NCBI RefSeq assembly: GCF_000185965.1
Contig: NC_014924.1
Location: 1,736,001 to 1,800,000 of the forward strand
Direction: 5' to 3'
Source of the DNA: Pseudoxanthomonas suwonensis 11-1
GTDB taxonomy: Bacteria > Pseudomonadota > Gammaproteobacteria > Xanthomonadales > Xanthomonadaceae
DNA: 64,000 bases
Part shown: piece by piece, positions 1-9,561 of the stretch
Numbering within the stretch: the stretch's first letter is position 1
How the letters are laid out: the number at the start of each line of letters is the position of its first letter
Notes under the pieces: model-generated
Told to the model about the DNA's origin: nothing
What the model saw: only the letters and a program-made list of their open reading frames with translations
Databases searched by the model: none
Position numbers and translations under genes: made by a program

Positions 1-1
1 C

Positions 2-1009
2 CCCTGGGCCATGACCTTCCTTCCGGATGGCCGCCTGCTGGTGACCGAGATGGCGGGCAGCCTGCGCCTGTTCGACCCGGCAAGCGGCAAGGTCGGCTCG
101 GTCGCCGGCGTGCCCAAGGTGGCCCATGGCGGCCAGGGTGGCCTGGGCGACGTGGTGCTGCATCCACGCTTTGCCGACAACCAGCTGGTCTACATCAGCT
201 ACAGCGAGGCCGGCGAAGGCGGTACCGCCGGCGCGGCCGTGGCCCGGGCGAAGCTGCTCCTGGACAAGGATGGCGGCGGCCAGCTCGACGGACTGCAGGT
301 GATCTGGCGCCAGCAGCCCAAGGTCAGCGGCCAGGGCCACTTCGGCCAGCGCATCGCGTTCGACCGTGACGGCAAGCTGTGGATCAGCTCCAGCGAGCGC
401 CAGAAGTTCGATCCGGCCCAGGACATGAAGGCCAACCTGGGCAAGATGATCCGCCTCAACGACGATGGCAGCGTGCCTTCCGACAACCCGTTCGTGGACC
501 AGGGCGGCGTGGCCGCGCAGGTGTGGTCGCTGGGCCACCGCAACATCCTCGGCGTGGCCTTCGACGGCGAGGGCCGGCTGTGGGCGCACGAGATGGGGCC
601 CAAGGGCGGCGACGAGCTCAACCTCATCGAACGTGGCGCCAACTACGGCTACCCCATCGTCTCCAACGGCGACCATTACGACGGCAAGCCGATCCCCGAC
701 CACGACACCCGCCCGGAATTCCACGCCCCGGCAGTGAGCTGGAACCCGGTGATCTCGCCGGCCGGCTTCGTGATCTACAGCGGCGACCGTTATCCGGGCT
801 GGACGGGCTCCGGCCTGATCGGCGGCCTGTCGTCCAAATCGCTGGTGCGGATCGCCTTCGATGGCACGAACGCGCGCGAGGCCGAACGCTACGACATGGG
901 CCGCCGCATCCGCGAAGTCGAACAGGGCCCCGATGGCACCGTCTGGCTGCTGGAGGACGGCACCCGCGACGCCAAGGGCTGGCTGCTGCGCCTGGATCCG
1001 AAGAACTGA
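2..1009 (+). CDS. PQQ-dependent sugar dehydrogenase family protein (5' partial)
   Basis: Glucose/sorbosone dehydrogenase-like six-bladed propeller (GSDH family, YliI/Asd type), expected to oxidise aldose sugars in the periplasm with PQQ. The open frame runs off the window edge: codons before the ATG at 11 read P-W-A, matching the family's PWGMTFLPDG-type N-terminal strand, so the true start and signal peptide lie outside. Visible family signatures are [37 protein letters not shown] and the [12 protein letters not shown] calcium/PQQ-site segment, ending in LRLDPKN. The family assignment is secure; substrate and cofactor use are inferred. Confidence 0.85.
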   Translation, partial: PWAMTFLPDGRLLVTEMAGSLRLFDPASGKVGSVAGVPKVAHGGQGGLGDVVLHPRFADNQLVYISYSEAGEGGTAGAAVARAKLLLDKDGGGQLDGLQVIWRQQPKVSGQGHFGQRIAFDRDGKLWISSSERQKFDPAQDMKANLGKMIRLNDDGSVPSDNPFVDQGGVAAQVWSLGHRNILGVAFDGEGRLWAHEMGPKGGDELNLIERGANYGYPIVSNGDHYDGKPIPDHDTRPEFHAPAVSWNPVISPAGFVIYSGDRYPGWTGSGLIGGLSSKSLVRIAFDGTNAREAERYDMGRRIREVEQGPDGTVWLLEDGTRDAKGWLLRLDPKN

Positions 1010-1309
1010 CCGGCTGCCCTCCCCCTTTAAAGCCCTTCCCCTATGGGTGAGACGGCATGGCACCGCGTGCCACTGGCGCGCATGCCGTCGAAAGCCCGCG
1101 TCGCTGACGCGGGCCGGGGCGCGGAGCGGGTTGGAGAGGGTCAATAGCTTGCATCCATCCGAAACTGCACTCTGACCCCGGTTTCCCGGGTGCGCTTCGC
1201 TTACCCGGGCTACTAGGTTGATCCCTGGGCCCTAACCCCTCTCTCGGCAGGGAGGGGCCAGGGAGAGGATCGGCAGGGGGCCGAAATCGCACTCTGACCC
1301 CGGTTTTTT
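1010..1309. repeat. Intergenic repeat cluster
   Basis: This 300-bp gap holds no gene. It carries two direct copies of GCACTCTGACCCCGGTTT (1167-1184 and 1289-1306). Fused to the first is the palindromic CCCGGGTGCGCTTCGC / TTACCCGGGCTAC element that recurs at 14.4-14.7 kb and 63.05 kb. Between them is the purine/pyrimidine hairpin CCCCTCTCTCGGCAGGGAGGGG. The same 18-mer occurs three more times inside icmF. Confidence 0.75.
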
Positions 1310-2089
1310 TCAGTCCTTGACCAGGCCGCCATCGACCACCAGGTTCTGCCCGGTCACCGCGCGCGACCAGGGCGAGGCGAAGAACAGCACCGCGTCGGCG
1401 AACTCGGCCGGCGTGGTGACCCGGCGCAGCGGGGTGCTGGCGGCGATCAGGTCGAACACCGCTTCCGGCGTGGCTGCGCTCGCGTCGGTGGTGCGCAGCA
1501 GGCCGCCGGAAACCATGTTCACCGTGATCTGGTCCGGGCCCAGGTCCACGGCCAGGGTGCGGGTCAGCGACAGCAATGCAGCCTTGGACGCGGTGTAGTC
1601 GTGGTACGGCACCACCGGGTTCTGGAACAGGTTGGTGCCGATGTTCACCACCCTGCCGTAGCCGGACTCGCGCATGCCTTCCAGCGTCGCCTGCACGGTA
1701 TTGAGCGCGCCGCGCACGCTGCCCTCGAACTGGGTGGCGAAGCGCTCCCAGCCGATCCGGTCCGCATGCGGCCGCGCATCGCCGTCGAAGGCGAAGTCGA
1801 CCAGCGCGTTGTTCACCACCACCGTGACCGGTGCATCGAAGTGCGCCCGCGCCCGGGCGACCATCGACGCGACCTGGGCCGGGTCGGTGACATCGGCCTG
1901 CGCGGCCAGCACGCGCTCCCCGCCGAACTCCTGCTGCAGCGCCAGCGCGGCCGCCTCGCTGCGGTGGTAGTTCACCACCACCCGCGCGCCCTGCCCCAGG
2001 AAGGCACGGCTGATCGCCGCGCCAAGGCCACGGGCACCTCCGGTGACAAGCACGACCTGCGACGAAAGCGGGGAAGCTGTGGCGTTCAA
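1310..2089 (-). CDS. SDR family oxidoreductase (3-oxoacyl-ACP reductase-like)
   Basis: Classical short-chain dehydrogenase/reductase of 259 residues. The NAD(P)-binding TGGARGLG lies at residues 16-23, and an NNAL variant of the NNAG motif follows. The active-site YxxxK is Y165/K169. The usual catalytic serine 13 residues before the tyrosine is threonine here (T152, context VVNIGTNLF), which may still work but is atypical. A TTG start at 2089 is supported by AAGGAGG at 2094-2100 with 5-nt spacing; no better ATG is nearby. It closes with the family's GQNLVVDGG. The substrate is unknown and no pathway partner adjoins it. Confidence 0.85.
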   Translation of the reverse strand: MNATASPLSSQVVLVTGGARGLGAAISRAFLGQGARVVVNYHRSEAAALALQQEFGGERVLAAQADVTDPAQVASMVARARAHFDAPVTVVVNNALVDFAFDGDARPHADRIGWERFATQFEGSVRGALNTVQATLEGMRESGYGRVVNIGTNLFQNPVVPYHDYTASKAALLSLTRTLAVDLGPDQITVNMVSGGLLRTTDASAATPEAVFDLIAASTPLRRVTTPAEFADAVLFFASPWSRAVTGQNLVVDGGLVKD

Positions 2090-2309
2090 GAAGACCTCCT
2101 TGGGAAACGGGGGCGGCGAGGCCGCGAAGCAGGCCGCAGTCTAGTCCGTGCCCGCTGCCTCCGCTCCCGGCAGCACGCCTGCCGCCGAACCTCAACCCAG
2201 GCACACCGGGTCTGCACCAGCATGTCGATTCCCGCAGTCCCCAGCCGACGTAACCCGTAAGTCCCGTCGCGGCACCCCGCCGCGACCCACACTCCAGCAG
2301 GAGACAGCC

Positions 2310-2789
2310 ATGGTTGCGCGCAACACGATCTGCCTGTGGTTCGACCGCGATGCCCTCGACGCCGCCCGCTTCTACGCCAGCGTCTTTCCCGACAGCTCGG
2401 TCGGCCGCATCTTCCACGCCCCCTCCGACTTCCCCTCCGGCAAGGTCGGCGACGTGCTCACAGTGGAGTTCACCGTCCTCGGCATCCCATGCGTCGGCCT
2501 CAACGGCGGCCCGATCTTCAAGCAGAGCGAGGCGTTCTCCTTCCAGGTGGCCACCGCGGACCAGGCCGAGACCGACCGCTACTGGGATGCGATCGTCGGC
2601 AACGGCGGCCGGGAGAGCGACTGCGGCTGGTGCAAGGACCGCTGGGGCGTGTCCTGGCAGATCACCCCGAAGGTGCTGATCGAGGCCATCAACGGCGATG
2701 ACCCCGGCGTGGCCAGGCGCGCCTTCGAGGCGATGATGCGGATGCGCCGGATCGACGTGGCCGCGATCGAGGCGGCCATCCGCGGCTGA
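2310..2789 (+). CDS. VOC family protein (PhnB / 3-demethylubiquinone methyltransferase-like fold)
   Basis: A 159-residue vicinal-oxygen-chelate protein of the PF06983 type. Diagnostic stretches are the N-terminal ICLWFDRDALDAARFYAS, the central VEFTVLGIPCVGLNGGP and the C-terminal WGVSWQITPKVL. The ATG at 2310 follows CAGGAG at 2297-2302; the frame stays open upstream but carries no family sequence. Members of this group bind small substrates or metal; methyltransferase activity is generally not supported, so only the fold is claimed. It is divergent from the SDR gene, so the two may share the 220-bp intergenic region. Confidence 0.85.
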   Translation: MVARNTICLWFDRDALDAARFYASVFPDSSVGRIFHAPSDFPSGKVGDVLTVEFTVLGIPCVGLNGGPIFKQSEAFSFQVATADQAETDRYWDAIVGNGGRESDCGWCKDRWGVSWQITPKVLIEAINGDDPGVARRAFEAMMRMRRIDVAAIEAAIRG

Positions 2790-2914
2790 AGGATTGCCGG
2801 GCGCCCAGGCAGCTTCCCGGCCGGCCCACACGACCAAGGGAGCAGCGCCGCGCCTGCCGACGGACTGGTAACATGCGTTACCGACCGGTGGGGGGCCGAT
2901 GTCAGGAGTGACGC

Positions 2915-5839
2915 ATGTGGCGTAAGGGCAAGGATGCCTGGGTGCTTTTCCTGTGCGCCGTGGCCTGCCTTTGCCCGTGGCAATCGGCAGACGCGCTGGA
3001 TCCGGCGCGCCCGATCGGCCAGTTCACCCACGTCTGGTACGAGAACCAGCTGCCGCAGGGCACGGTGCTCGGCATCACCCAGCACGCCGACGGCACCATC
3101 TGGGCATCCACCTACGCCGGCCTGGTGCGCCACAGCGGCGAGGGTTTCGATACCTTCGAGCCGCGCAACGCCCCGGTCCTCAAGAGCTCGGCATTCACCA
3201 CCGTCTTCGCCGAAGGCGACGCGTTGTGGATCGGCACCCTCAACGGCGGCCTCTACCAGCGCCGCGGCCACGAGCTGCGCGAGGTGCCCCTGCCTGACGG
3301 CGCCGACAGCGTGTTCGGCATCGTCCGCGACACCGCCGGCGCACTGTGGCTGACCACCAACCTCGGCGTGGTGCGCATGGCCGGGGACCGTACCCAGCTG
3401 CTGGGCCAGGCCGAGGGCTTCCCGCCGCGCGGCTTCTACCGCGCCATCGTGGCCGACCCGGCCGGCGGGGTCTGGATCGCGGTCGATGGCGTGGGCGTCG
3501 TGCGCTGGCACGATGGCCAGGCGCGCCTGTACGACCACGCCGACGGCGTGCCCAGCAACGCGGTCTACAGCCTGGCGATGGGTGCCGATGGCACCGCCTG
3601 GGTCGGCACCCAGAACGGTCCGGCCTACTTCCGCGACGGCCGCTTCCGCCGCGATCCGCGGGTGGCCGCGCTGGACGATCGCCGGATCTATTCGGTGTAT
3701 GGCGACCACCAGGGCACGATCTGGTTCGCGCCGCTGGACGTGGGCCTGTGCCGGCTCAGCGATACCTCCTTCGCCTGCGACAACTCGCTCGAGGGCATGT
3801 TTGGCGAGACCGTGCGCTCGATGCTGGAGGACCGCGAGGGCAACCTCTGGATCGGCACCACCTCCAGCGGCCTGCACCGCCTGAGCCAGTCCAAGCTGGT
3901 GACGATCACCGGCCCGCTGGCCTCCAACGCGGTCCGCGCGGTGCACCCCGCGCCGGACGGCACCCTGTGGGTGGGCACCGACGGTGGCGGCCTGGCCCGC
4001 TACCGAGAGCCGCAGCTGGAGCCGGCGGTCGAATACAACCGGCAGATGCGCAGCCAGCTGATCCGCGCCATCACCACCGACGCGGCCGGACGGCTGTGGG
4101 TCGGCGGCACCGAGGGCGTGATCCGCTTCGGTCGCGACGACAAGGCCCGCCACTTCGGCATCGGCGAGGGCATGCCGGGCACGATCGTGTTCGCCTTCTC
4201 CCCGGCCAGCAAGGGTGGCATGTGGGTCGGCACCCTGCAGGGCGTGGCCCGGATCGACGGCGACCAGGTCCACGTGGCCGAGCCTACCCGCGGCGACGAC
4301 GTGCGCGCGCTCTACGAGGATCCGAACGGCACGCTGTGGATCGGCCAGCGCAGCGGCCTGCGCTGCCTGCGCGGCAACGTGCTGGACCGCTGCGATACCG
4401 ACGGCCTGGCCGGCACCAGCGTGCTCGCCTTCCATCCCGGCGCCGACGGCAGCCTGTGGCTGGGCACCGGCAACGGCATCGTGCGCATGCGCGATGGCAA
4501 GGTCACCCGTTACGCCGAGCGCGCCGGCTTCCACGCCGACGCCGTGTTCGCCCTGCTGGACGATGGCGAAGGCGGTTTCTGGTTCAGCTCCAACCGCGGC
4601 ATCGGCCGCATCGCCCAGGCCGACCTGGACAGGCTGGACCGCGGCGAGATCGAAACCGCGACGCTGCAGTGGTACGGCACCGCCGACGGCATGCTCAATT
4701 CCCAGGGCAATGGCGCATCCCAGACCCCGGCCGGGCGGACTGCAGACGGCCGGCTGTGGTTCGGCACGGCCAAGGGCGTGGTGGTGGTGGACCCAGGACG
4801 CATGCAGGGCAATCCGCAGCCGCCGCCGGTGGCGGTTGAGCGGATCCTGGTGGACGGGATCGAGGTCGATCCGGCGCGGCCGGGCCGGCTGGGTCCGGGC
4901 GTGGAGCGCCTGGAGCTGCATTTCGCGGCGATGAGCTACGTGGCGCCGCAGGCCGTGCGCTACCGCTACCGCCTCGAAGGCTTCGACCGCACCTGGACTA
5001 GCGCCAGCGCGACGCGCCGGGCCCATTACACCAACCTGCCCCCCGGCGATTACGTGTTCCGGGTGATGGCCAGCAACAACGACGGCGTCTGGAACGAGAC
5101 CGGCGCCAGCGTGCGCTTCACCCTGCTGCCGCGATGGCACCAGACCTGGTGGCTGCGCAGCCTGGTGGTGCTGGGCCTGGCCGGACTGGTGGTGCTGGGC
5201 GTGCGCCTGCGCCTGCGTGCCGCGCGCATCCGCGAGCGCGAGCTGACCCGCGAAGTGGCGATGCGTACCGAAGCCCTGCGCGAGGCCAACGAGCGCTTGC
5301 AGAAGATCGCCGCCAGCGACGCCCTCACCGGCATTGCCAACCGCGGCGAGTTCAACCGCCGCCTGCGCAAGGCCTGGGACGACCACGCCGGGCGCGACGC
5401 CCCGCTGGCGGTGCTGGTCGTCGACGTCGACGACTTCAAGGCCTACAACGACAGCTACGGCCATCTCGGCGGCGATGCGGCCCTGGTGTCGGTCGCCACC
5501 CGCCTGGCCGGCATGGTCCGCGACGATGAAGGCCTGGTGGCGCGCTACGGCGGCGAGGAATTCGCGGTGCTGCTGGCCGACTGCGACGCCGCCTCGGCGC
5601 TGCAGCGGGCACGCGAGATGGTCGCCGACATCCGCGCCTGCACCATCCCGCACCGCGCCTCCAGCGTGGGCGACACGATCACCGTCAGCATCGGCGCCGC
5701 AAGCGTTCGCCCGTCCGCCGGCGGCAGCCCGGATGCACTGCTGCGTGCGGCCGATGCCGCGCTGTACCGGGCCAAGGCCGGCGGCCGCGACCGCGCCCTC
5801 CCGGCGGGCAGTGCGCCACCGGTGGTGCTGCCGTTCTGA
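2915..5839 (+). CDS. Periplasmic two-component-propeller sensor diguanylate cyclase
   Basis: A 974-residue membrane sensor. In order: signal peptide (about 1-27), about a dozen Reg_prop repeats with recurring GTLWIGT-like strands (30-640), a Y_Y_Y domain (about 665-740), one membrane helix (about 745-765), a short coiled coil, and a GGDEF domain. The active site is GGEEF at 879-883, preceded by DALTGIANRGEF and FKAYNDSYGHLGGD, so it should make cyclic di-GMP. The inhibitory RxxD site expected five residues before GGEEF is absent (DDEG there), so product inhibition is probably lost. AGGAG lies just before the ATG. The ligand may be a polysaccharide breakdown product, as for related propeller sensors; that is inference. 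Confidence 0.93.
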   Translation: MWRKGKDAWVLFLCAVACLCPWQSADALDPARPIGQFTHVWYENQLPQGTVLGITQHADGTIWASTYAGLVRHSGEGFDTFEPRNAPVLKSSAFTTVFAEGDALWIGTLNGGLYQRRGHELREVPLPDGADSVFGIVRDTAGALWLTTNLGVVRMAGDRTQLLGQAEGFPPRGFYRAIVADPAGGVWIAVDGVGVVRWHDGQARLYDHADGVPSNAVYSLAMGADGTAWVGTQNGPAYFRDGRFRRDPRVAALDDRRIYSVYGDHQGTIWFAPLDVGLCRLSDTSFACDNSLEGMFGETVRSMLEDREGNLWIGTTSSGLHRLSQSKLVTITGPLASNAVRAVHPAPDGTLWVGTDGGGLARYREPQLEPAVEYNRQMRSQLIRAITTDAAGRLWVGGTEGVIRFGRDDKARHFGIGEGMPGTIVFAFSPASKGGMWVGTLQGVARIDGDQVHVAEPTRGDDVRALYEDPNGTLWIGQRSGLRCLRGNVLDRCDTDGLAGTSVLAFHPGADGSLWLGTGNGIVRMRDGKVTRYAERAGFHADAVFALLDDGEGGFWFSSNRGIGRIAQADLDRLDRGEIETATLQWYGTADGMLNSQGNGASQTPAGRTADGRLWFGTAKGVVVVDPGRMQGNPQPPPVAVERILVDGIEVDPARPGRLGPGVERLELHFAAMSYVAPQAVRYRYRLEGFDRTWTSASATRRAHYTNLPPGDYVFRVMASNNDGVWNETGASVRFTLLPRWHQTWWLRSLVVLGLAGLVVLGVRLRLRAARIRERELTREVAMRTEALREANERLQKIAASDALTGIANRGEFNRRLRKAWDDHAGRDAPLAVLVVDVDDFKAYNDSYGHLGGDAALVSVATRLAGMVRDDEGLVARYGGEEFAVLLADCDAASALQRAREMVADIRACTIPHRASSVGDTITVSIGAASVRPSAGGSPDALLRAADAALYRAKAGGRDRALPAGSAPPVVLPF

Positions 5840-5927
5840 GGCTTGCCGGGCGGGCCTTTCCGCCCCGTTCCGCTGGGCTTCGGCCGCAGGCGCGTACACT
5901 GCACCCTCGACATACGAGAGCAGATTG

Positions 5928-6059
5928 ATGGCAAAGCCCAACTATTCCTTTGAAAAACGCCAGCGCGAACTGGCCAAGAAGAAGAAGCAGGACGAGAAGG
6001 ACGCGAAGAAGCGCGCCGCCAAGGAAGCCAAGCCCGGCAGCGAACCCGCCCAGGGATGA
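5928..6059 (+). CDS. Small Lys-rich conserved protein
   Basis: A 43-residue, very basic and helical-looking protein starting [19 protein letters not shown] and ending GSEPAQG. Similar short proteins with the same N-terminus are widespread in proteobacteria without known function. Its stop overlaps the start of the next gene (ATGA-type overlap at 6056-6059), which indicates translational coupling and supports it as a real gene. No domain or membrane segment is visible. Confidence 0.75.
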   Translation: MAKPNYSFEKRQRELAKKKKQDEKDAKKRAAKEAKPGSEPAQG

Positions 6060-6529
6060 GCGAGACCGGTTCCCGCCCCGGCTGCATCTGGGTGGATGCC
6101 GATGCCTGCCCGGTTCCGGTCCGGGAAATGCTGTTCCGCGCCGCCACGCGCGCGAAGGTCCAGGTCACCCTGGTGGCCAACCAGTGGCTGCGTACCCCGC
6201 CCTCGCCCTTCATCCGCGCCATCCAGGTGCAGGGCGGCTACGACGTGGCCGATGACGCCATCGTCGAGCGTGCCGCCGCAGGCGACCTGGTGGTGACCCA
6301 GGACATCCCGCTGGCCTCGCGCGTGCTGGCCAAGGGCGCGCAGGCGGTCAATCCGCGCGGCGAACCCTTCACTCCCGACAACATCGCCGAGCGGCTTTCG
6401 GTGCGGAACTTCATGGAAGAACTGCGTGGTGCCGGTGTGCAGACCGGTGGACCATCGGCCTATGGCGCGCGCGAACGCCAGGCCTTCGCCGCACGGCTGG
6501 ACCGCTGGATCGCCCAACGGCGCTCCTGA
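6056..6529 (+). CDS. YaiI/YqxD family protein (DUF188)
   Basis: A 157-residue member of the YaiI/YqxD (DUF188) family, a PIN-like fold proposed to include nucleases. The conserved acidic N-terminal motif [13 protein letters not shown] is intact, followed by [44 protein letters not shown] and the C-terminal [14 protein letters not shown]. Length is normal for the family. It is translationally coupled to the 43-residue protein upstream. No biochemical role is established. Confidence 0.9.
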   Translation: MSETGSRPGCIWVDADACPVPVREMLFRAATRAKVQVTLVANQWLRTPPSPFIRAIQVQGGYDVADDAIVERAAAGDLVVTQDIPLASRVLAKGAQAVNPRGEPFTPDNIAERLSVRNFMEELRGAGVQTGGPSAYGARERQAFAARLDRWIAQRRS

Positions 6530-6547
6530 CTGCTCCACCGCGGATAC

Positions 6548-6573
6548 GGGACGCCGCCAGGCGACGGCGTCCC
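6548..6573. terminator. Hairpin between convergent genes
   Basis: A perfect 9-bp stem GGGACGCCG / CGGCGTCCC with an 8-nt loop sits between the convergent yaiI-type gene and the GH3 gene. It could end transcription from both sides. No U-run follows on either strand, so intrinsic termination is uncertain. Confidence 0.45.
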
Positions 6574-6590
6574 CGTGTCCCCAGCTGCCC

Positions 6591-9302
6591 TCAGCGCTCG
6601 ACCGGCCGTACCTGGTCGATCCTGAACGCGGCATCGCGGCCGGCTGCGCCGGTGCCCGGCTGTCCGCCGCCCACGAACACGCGGTAGTTCCCGGCGAATA
6701 CCTGGCGCTGGCCTTCCGGCGTCACCGCGCTGAGGTCGCGCGGATCGAGCTGGAACTCCAGCACGCGGCGCTCGCCCGGGGCCAGGTGCACGCGCTGGAA
6801 CCCGCGCAGGGCGATCCTCGGCAGGCCATCCACGTCCGGGAAGTCCAGGTACAGCTGGGCGACCTCGTCGCCGGCGCGCTTGCCGGTGTTGCGCAGCTCG
6901 GTGGTCACCTTGAGGCCTTCATGCGCACCGCCGGCGGCCGGCTCCAGCTTCAGCGGCCCGTAGCCGAAGCTGGTGTAGCTGAGGCCATGGCCGAACGGAT
7001 ACACCGGCTTGCCCTCGAAATAGCGGTAGGTGCGGCCGCGCATGTCGTAGTCGTCGAACGGCGGCAGGTCGTCGACCGAGCGATAGAAGGTCAGCGGCAG
7101 GCGTCCGGCCGGATTGGCATGGCCGGCCAGCACATTGCCGATCGCCAGGCCACCGGACTGGCCGGGGTACCAGGCCTCGATGATCGCGGCGGCGTGCTGC
7201 CTGGCCCAGGCGAGGTTCACCGGGCTGCCATTCATCACCACCACGACCAGCGGCTTGCCTGTGGCGCGCGCGGCTTCCAGCAGCGCCTGCTGGTCGGCCA
7301 GCAGGTCCAGGCTGGTCTTGTCGCCGCCCTTGAAGCCCGGCACCTCGACCGGCGCCTCCTCCGCCTCCAGGTCCGAGGTCAGGCCGACCACCGCCACCAC
7401 CACGTCGCTCTGCGCCGCGGCGGCACGCATCTGTCCGATCGGATCGTCGACCACGCGCTTCCACAGCAGGCCGATGCCGGCCAGCACGCGCGCCTCGGTC
7501 GAGACCTTGATCGGATAGCGCTTGCCGGCTTCCAGGTGCACGGTCTTGAGCGTCGGCAGGCTGTTCCAGGATGCCTTGGACAGGTCCAGCAGCGGCTTGC
7601 CGTCGAACTCCATCTCGCCATTGAAGCCGCCCAGGCCGAGGCGATAGGTGCCGGTTTCCGGCGGCACCAGGTAGCCGGTCCACTCGACCTTGTGGATGTC
7701 ATAGACCTGCGGCAGGTCCAGGCTGCGGGTGTTGACGTCCGGCTCCACCCGGGTGACCACCGGCTCGTCCGAGAAGCCGGTGCGCTTGAACCACTCGTGC
7801 ATTTCGCCTTCGGCATAGCGCGCCGCCGGCTTCTCCCGCGTGTTGTAGTAGCGCGCGACGAGGCCTGGCTGGCCGTCCGGGGTCTGCAGCGCCGAGGTCG
7901 GGATCGGATCGCCGTCGGTATAGGTCTCGCTGAAGGGCACGTGGGTGATCGTGGCCTGCGGCATGGCCTGGCGCAGGCCCTCCAGCACCGACACCGGCGG
8001 TCCCGATTGCGGCGAGGAGTAGTTGCCTCGCAGCACGCGCGTGGCATCGGCCAAGGGACCGACCACCGCGAGCTTCGCCTGCGGCCGCAGCGGCAGCACG
8101 CCGCTGTTCTTCAGCAGCACCAGGCTCTTCTCGGCCACTTCCAGCGCCAGCGCCGCGTGCTCGGGCTTGCCCACGTCGGCCGGCGAAGCGGTCTCGGTCG
8201 AAAGCGGACGCAGGCCCGGCAGGTCGCCATTGCGGTAGCGCGCGGCGAACAGCCGCACCAGGGCGCGGTCCACGTCGGCCATGCTGATCAGGCCGCGCTC
8301 CAGCGCTTCCTGGTAGGGGCGCGCCAGGCCGGCCATGTCGACCAGGGTGGCGCCGTTGCACTCGTTGTCCACGCCCGAGCGCATTGCCGCGGCGACCGCC
8401 GAGGCCGCATCGGGCGCGTAGTGGTGGTGGCGGTTGATGTCGGTGACCGCGTCGCAGTCGGAGACCACGTAGCCCTTGAAGTCCCAGGCGCCGCGCAGGT
8501 AGTCCTTGAGCAGCAGGTCGTTGGCGCAGGCCGGCTGGCCGTCGACGCGGTTGTAGGCGCACATCACCGAACCGGCGCCGCCTTCCACGATCGCGGCGCG
8601 GAACGCCGGCAGGTAGGTGTCCTCCAGGTCGTGGCGGGAGACGTAGACATTGGCCGAGTGGCGGGTCGACTCGGGACCGCTGTGCACCGCGTAGTGCTTG
8701 GGCGTGGCGATGATGTCGTACCAGCGCGGGTCCTCGCCCTGCACGCCCTTCACGTAGGCCACGCCCATGCGTGCGGCCAGGAACGGATCCTCGCCGTAGG
8801 TCTCCTGGCCACGCCCCCAGCGCGGGTCGCGGAAGATGTTGATGTTCGGCGACCAGGTGTTGAGTCCGGTGCCCATGCGCCCGGTGCGTCCGGTCTGCCG
8901 CGCCAGCGCATGCAGGCCGCGCACCTCGGTGGCGATCACCTGGCCGACGCGCTTGACCAGCCCGTCGTCGAAGGTCGCGGCCAGGCCGATGGGCTCGGCG
9001 AAGTTGGTGGTCGGCAGCGTGCCCATCGCGCCGTGCAGCGATTCGGTCCACCAGTTGTAGTGGGGCACGCCCAGGCGCGGGATCGCCGGCGCGGTGTTGA
9101 GCAGCTGGTCGAGCTTCTCCTCCGTTGTCAGCTTGGCCACCAGGGCGCTGGCCAGCGCTTCCGCATCGGCGGCCGGATCCGCGTCCTGGCTGGCGGCCGG
9201 CGCCTGCCCTCCCGCCATCGCGGTCGAAGGCATCGAAGCCTGGGTTGCAGTGCACAACGCCAGCGCCAGCAGCAGCGGGCTGGCACGCAGGGGTCGGGTC
9301 AT
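6591..9302 (-). CDS. GH3 family beta-glucosidase/xylosidase with PA14 insert
   Basis: A 903-residue secreted glycoside hydrolase family 3 enzyme. A signal peptide (about 1-30) is followed by the GH3 N-terminal barrel with NWWTESLHG, NIFRDPRWGRGQETYGEDP and KHYAVHSGPE. The expected nucleophile is Asp282 in VVSDCDAV. In the second domain (from about 390) a PA14-like carbohydrate-binding module is inserted (about 470-600, DGQPGLVARYY start), followed by the catalytic-lobe remainder and a C-terminal fibronectin-III-like domain ending in FVGGGQPG. PA14-bearing GH3 enzymes release glucose or xylose from oligosaccharide ends. It is divergent from a secreted esterase, suggesting joint control. Confidence 0.93.
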   Translation of the reverse strand: MTRPLRASPLLLALALCTATQASMPSTAMAGGQAPAASQDADPAADAEALASALVAKLTTEEKLDQLLNTAPAIPRLGVPHYNWWTESLHGAMGTLPTTNFAEPIGLAATFDDGLVKRVGQVIATEVRGLHALARQTGRTGRMGTGLNTWSPNINIFRDPRWGRGQETYGEDPFLAARMGVAYVKGVQGEDPRWYDIIATPKHYAVHSGPESTRHSANVYVSRHDLEDTYLPAFRAAIVEGGAGSVMCAYNRVDGQPACANDLLLKDYLRGAWDFKGYVVSDCDAVTDINRHHHYAPDAASAVAAAMRSGVDNECNGATLVDMAGLARPYQEALERGLISMADVDRALVRLFAARYRNGDLPGLRPLSTETASPADVGKPEHAALALEVAEKSLVLLKNSGVLPLRPQAKLAVVGPLADATRVLRGNYSSPQSGPPVSVLEGLRQAMPQATITHVPFSETYTDGDPIPTSALQTPDGQPGLVARYYNTREKPAARYAEGEMHEWFKRTGFSDEPVVTRVEPDVNTRSLDLPQVYDIHKVEWTGYLVPPETGTYRLGLGGFNGEMEFDGKPLLDLSKASWNSLPTLKTVHLEAGKRYPIKVSTEARVLAGIGLLWKRVVDDPIGQMRAAAAQSDVVVAVVGLTSDLEAEEAPVEVPGFKGGDKTSLDLLADQQALLEAARATGKPLVVVVMNGSPVNLAWARQHAAAIIEAWYPGQSGGLAIGNVLAGHANPAGRLPLTFYRSVDDLPPFDDYDMRGRTYRYFEGKPVYPFGHGLSYTSFGYGPLKLEPAAGGAHEGLKVTTELRNTGKRAGDEVAQLYLDFPDVDGLPRIALRGFQRVHLAPGERRVLEFQLDPRDLSAVTPEGQRQVFAGNYRVFVGGGQPGTGAAGRDAAFRIDQVRPVER

Positions 9303-9421
9303 TCGATTCCTCCGGAAATCCCTTCCGCGACGCGCGGAAACGTGGGCAGAGGTTATCCGCAGCCGTGGCGAACGGCGATTTCAAAACGGATATGGCTGCT
9401 GGCTATTTTTCGATACCGGAC

Positions 9422-9434
9422 ATACGCCGCGTAT
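9422..9434. promoter_or_regulatory. Candidate operator palindrome
   Basis: A perfect inverted repeat ATACGC-C-GCGTAT lies in the 259-bp divergent region between the GH3 gene (start 9302) and the esterase gene (start 9562). Its position suits a shared regulator site. It is short, so chance occurrence cannot be excluded, and no regulator gene is adjacent. Confidence 0.3.
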
Positions 9435-9561
9435 CGCTGACGTATGCTCGGCCGCGCCCCGCACCAGGCACTGCCCTGCTTCGCCAGTGCCAACTGCGGC
9501 CTCCACGGCCGCTGCCACGCGGGACGCGACAACAACACGGACGATCAAAGGGAGACCCGTA

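Noticed and set aside
2579-5941. A 1120-codon minus-strand frame
   Set aside because: Antisense to the diguanylate cyclase; repetitive Ala/Gly/Val/His content without motifs.
6426-9440. A 1004-codon plus-strand frame over the GH3 gene
   Set aside because: Antisense shadow of GH3; no recognisable sequence and no start context.
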